From: Lenisia limosa
Lineage: Eukaryota > Breviatea
Direction: 5' to 3'
Assembly (NCBI GenBank): GCA_001655205.1
Contig: LPNZ01010955.1
Coordinates: 1 to 22,387, forward strand
DNA length: 22,387 bases
Shown: positions 19,007 through 22,387 of the stretch, piece after piece
Layout: every line of letters starts with the position of its first letter
Numbering within the stretch: position 1 is the first letter of the stretch
The notes under the pieces: generated by a model
What the model saw: the letters and a program-made list of their open reading frames with translations, nothing else
Told to the model about the DNA's origin: nothing
Databases searched by the model: none
Position numbers and translations under genes: made by a program

Positions 19007-20044
19007 CTTTATTTTTTTTTGTTTTTATGGATATTGTGCGAATCTACTTCCATATATGAGATACTATATGAAATAAGATCTTGTCAAATTTCCCCTTGGC
19101 AAAATCTGTCAAGATTTCACACTTATCATTTATCATTCAGCTTCTTTTTTTTTACTTTATTTAAAGATCGCTGGGATCCCTTATATTGATCAGCATCCTC
19201 TTCATATCAGATGTTTATTTTATAGATTTATGCTTATTTAACTCCCAGGTTTCCAACGAAGAAAAAAGCCCATTAGCCCTCTCAAGTTAGAATTATTTAT
19301 TTATTTATCTGGGTCTGCGCCAACCCTTGCAATGTATGTTATGTTTTCACAAGCCGAAATATTGGAGATGGAGGTGTTTCCTGTTTTCAGTTTCCCACAA
19401 TCAAATTGGTTCATATATTAAATGTGTCCATAGACTCGTCAACTCGCGGGCCATATCGATCCCGACGATCTTTAAAACGGAGGGGGGCACAATGCTATTA
19501 CCACGCAGAAGCTTTGGCATGAATAATCTCTTTTTTAAGCTTGAACTCTTAGATCTTTTCATCATTTGAGTTACCTACTTTCTCCAATTCATAAAACTTT
19601 TTCAAATTGAAAACTACAGAACTAGCATCAGAACAATTTTTACAATATCTCCATCAAACGAGAGAGCAGCAGAATATAATTAAACCGCCTTAGAAATAAA
19701 CACCGTTTTAGAGCAATGAGAGATTTTCGCAAGCCCATTGGGGACTACTACTTGGCAAACAATATTCAATATTTTTACTTCTGAAGAAGTAACCATCAGT
19801 ATTCTCTCCGATTCACAAAACATGAATTATATTTCAAGAACTTCACAAACATAGCACATCAGAACAATTGCAACCACATGGCATGACAGAATTTACACCT
19901 TCCATTCAAACATAATAACAGAAGAAATAAGCCATTTTAGAGCAATAAAAGCATTTCGCTAGCCCATTGGGGGCTACTACTTGGCAGTATCCGAGGTTCC
20001 TTGGACTAAAGTGTGACCATTATTTACATTGGATTCCGACGTAA
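19007..20044. other. Intergenic stretch between convergent genes
   Basis: About 1 kb between the plus-strand mitochondrial gene and the 3' end of the minus-strand ankyrin gene. No exon chain is supported. It includes an internal duplication of about 180 bp, described separately, and AT-rich filler. Confidence 0.5.
19581..19986. repeat. Diverged tandem-like duplication (~180 bp unit, 223-bp spacing)
   Basis: 19581-19757 and 19804-19986 share, in the same order, a tctcc(a/g)attca(t/c)aaaac start, a central catcagaacaatt block, and an end (tttagagcaat...cgc(a/t)agcccattggg(g)(a/g)ctactacttggca). The 3' block is best conserved. Neither strand has a shared intact frame. It could be an old segmental duplication or part of a small mobile element. 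Confidence 0.65.
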
Positions 20045-22147
20045 TTAATATGGATGTCTGAAGAAGTTTATGGATTCCCAAAAACCACCACAAGGGAATA
20101 TCCGGGTAATGTGAAGATAGAAGCTGCCACAATACTGAAATTCCACACACAAATGCATATTATATCATCATATTTATACACACATATCATATATATTACA
20201 TATATTTTTCTATTTGTAGCATATAATGATATATACAGGTATGTATATTCACCACGACCCCACTTTACCCCCCACACACTCACTTGAGAGTCAACTCTTT
20301 GATTTTGAAACCTGTGATCAACCCCCCTTCCCACTTTAGAATGCTGGAGGTAGTAGTAAGCCATTCTAGGCAGGTTCAGATGAACGGCCTCGAGGAAGGG
20401 GCTTCGGCCCTTTTTGGATAAAACGGGGGTTGAAGAATGAAGAAGTGTGGTAAAGTGTATGTGAATGATCTAATAGAGCTTTGATGAGAAAGAGAGAACG
20501 TATGAAAAAGTGTAATATGTGGATATCAAAAGGGGGGACCCAAAAGACAACAAAAAGGCCAACCGAGGGGTATGGTAGTTCCAAGTCAGATTTAGAGCCG
20601 AGCAGGTGGTTGCATATCACCCAATGCCCCTTCATCAAACTCAGGTGGAGAGGTGTGTGGCCCTAGTATAATTAAATCCCAAAGAGGGGAGTAATATTTA
20701 ATACACACCTGGGGGAGGGGGGGGAGTAAAATTGGAAAATTTATGAAACAAAAACAAAACCCAAATCATCTGTTGGCTGACAACACACAAGTTGACAATA
20801 ACAAAACAAACAAAGCCCAGGGAAGGGGGGGACTGTGATTAAATCAATACGGCGGCTCAGCCTTACCTCTTTATTTCGTGAATTGACATCGTACTTGAGA
20901 TGTAACAAACACAGGGCGGCAGCAACATGCCCCATGAGACAGGCAATGTGGAGTGGGCTGTTGCCCTGGATTGGGTAAGATCATATTCTCTATATTAAAA
21001 AAAAAATTATGCATTTTACATCAAATAATGTAGAGAGGGGTGTTGTCCTAAAGGGGTTACTTACTAACTATACATAATACCATAATTTGTCATATAATAA
21101 TAGTATAATATGATATTATACAATATACGATATACATACAAATACAGGTGTTACTTCTACGTGTGTTATCCTAGATTGGTAGTGCAATACCCCCCCCCCC
21201 AACATTTTGGTCTGGTATAAACGGATTACATCCTTTCTTGGCCAAAGTTGAGATAGGTGCCATGAGGTTGAACCGAGCCGCACAGAGCAGCGGAGTTTCC
21301 CCGAGGCTGGAGGGGGGGGGGGNNNNNNNNNNNNNNNNNNNNNNNNNNNNNNNNNNNNNNNNNNNNNNNNNNNNNNNNNNNNNNNNNNNNNNNNNNNNNN
21401 NNNNNNNNNNNNNNNNNNNNNNNNNNNNNNNNNNNNNNNNNNNNNNNNNNNNNNNNNNNNNNNNNNNNNNNNNNNNNNNNNNNNNNNNNNNNNNNNNNNN
21501 NNNNNNNNNNNNNNNNNNNNNNNNNNNNNNNNNNNNNNNNNNNNNNNNNNNNNNNNNNNNNNNNNNNNNNNNNNNNNNNNNNNNNNNNNNNNNATCAGGG
21601 ATTTTCAACTCCGGATAAACAGTCGTGAAGAAATGCGTCCAAAGGTTAATTCGCCCCCCCCCTCCCCCCCTTACCCATTTAAACTATCCACGCTACACCC
21701 CCAATGTAACAACGCGTATATAGACGCCACTCTACTTGGCTCAATCACGTTCTGAATCTAAAACGTTAATATAGTGAAACAAAAGAGGGGCACGACTTTC
21801 ACCATTTTAATATAAAAAAAAACATGAATTGAAAGGTTATTATTTCTTCCCCAAAGCCAACCTCTCGATTAGAGAAAGACGTTCGAGAGCATAAAAGATG
21901 CAGACATGCTTGACCCTAAAGATGGATGTAAGCATGGTGAAATAACTCTTTTCGATGATGATGATGGTCTTGATGATGATGATTCCATATAAATACTATA
22001 CCAATATCATATGATATGTATGCATTATAGTATACCAATATTGCCCACCGAGGCGGTCCGGGCTTCTGCATTGGCTCCACTACCGAGTAAAAACACAATT
22101 GCGCGTTGCTGCGACGCCATCGACGCAACATGCAGGGGCGTTAGCCT
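20045..22147 (-). CDS. Ankyrin-repeat protein, one 33-residue repeat per exon (3' part)
   Basis: Ankyrin repeats are helix-loop-helix protein-binding modules. Minus-strand exons, in order: 22147-22049, 21306-21204, 20965-20867, 20662-20564, 20409-20284 and 20134-20045 (TAA). The first four each carry one repeat with hallmark motifs: LTPLHVASMASQQ, GETPLLCAARFNL, GNSPLHIACLMGH and GHTPLHLSLMKGH, with tails such as LLGSGANAEAR and YDVNSRN. Exons one, three and four are exactly 99 nt, phase 0 to 0, each encoding 33 residues. The second also encodes 33 from GETPLL but has a few extra 5' nucleotides beside a gap. The fifth (42 residues, GRSPFLEAVHLNL) is a degenerate last repeat, and the sixth encodes 29 residues ending NFFRHPY. 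More repeats are likely upstream of the window and possibly inside gap 21323-21593. Partners and any other domain are unknown. Confidence 0.85.
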
Positions 22148-22387
22148 CTGGTCGTGATGAAAACAAGGGGGGGGGGCGGTTGGAAATTGTAGACCTATGT
22201 TGCTTTTATTTTGACAAGAGAAGTAGTGTAGTTAAAGTTGTAAAAACCACTGTCCCCTCCCCTCTCAGTGAGTAGGGGGGGGAGGAGGTATCAGCACTTG
22301 TTTCACTAGAGACTTTACTGTACTTGAAATACATTGAAATGATATGATACATATGATATTATATGTGTAACGTAGTAAACATAAATG
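22148..22387. other. Right edge, upstream intron of the ankyrin gene
   Basis: This lies 5' of the first visible ankyrin exon on the minus strand and so is probably intron. It contains a G10 run with one C (22167-22178), a G8 run near 22275 and AT-rich sequence. No further ankyrin exon was recognised before the window ends. Confidence 0.4.

Noticed and set aside
20068-20364. 98-codon minus frame reading through two ankyrin exons
   Set aside because: It runs through an AT-rich intron with good GTGAGT and TTTCAG splice sites; the spliced reading is preferred.
1-22387. CRISPR arrays, tRNA or rRNA genes
   Set aside because: No regularly spaced repeats of CRISPR type and no recognisable tRNA or rRNA segments were seen; the DNA is eukaryotic nuclear in character.

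Overview
The window reads as nuclear DNA of a unicellular eukaryote. It is AT-rich and intron-dense, with many short exons (about 30-170 nt), GT-AG introns from about 31 nt to over 1.6 kb, and the standard code (TAA, TAG and TGA all serve as stops). There are no operons or Shine-Dalgarno sites. The lineage cannot be fixed from sequence alone; a protist with metazoan-like signalling families (RasGAP, class III cyclase, ankyrin repeats) fits. The scaffold has 12 runs of N. Several abut long poly-C or poly-G tracts, and two 10-N runs sit between near-identical sequences, so part of the apparent repetition is assembly artefact. Long single-frame ORFs mislead here: the genes below were read as chains of short exons whose splice sites and codon phases agree.

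Layout, left to right. (1) 1-1349: duplicated gap flanks, a ~280-bp dispersed repeat and a 31-bp tandem duplication, no gene seen. (2) 1350-4221, plus: a Ser/Pro-rich exon, then a phase-consistent exon chain for a RasGAP domain ending at TAG 4219-4221. (3) 4781-5872, plus: a six-exon gene for a 166-residue basic protein with a divergent histone-H3-like fold, a candidate centromeric H3. (4) 6062-14715, plus: a 29-exon gene for about 775 residues with a cytosolic N-terminus, about six membrane segments, a signalling helix and one class III nucleotide cyclase domain. The metal-binding aspartates are kept, but the purine-binding and transition-state residues are not. One of its introns holds a hAT-like MITE with an 8-bp target duplication. 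(5) 15069-15544, minus: a tentative small single-pass membrane protein. (6) 15974-19006, plus: a five-exon gene for a 104-residue protein with a mitochondrial-type presequence; its last intron (1.6 kb) carries decayed retroelement-like sequence. (7) 20045-22147, minus: an ankyrin-repeat gene in which almost every exon is exactly one 33-residue repeat.

The genes do not form one pathway. RasGAP and the cyclase are both signalling proteins, but their adjacency is not evidence of joint function. The most noteworthy items are the cyclase with a C1-like incomplete active site, the CenH3 candidate, the one-exon-per-repeat ankyrin gene and the hAT MITE.
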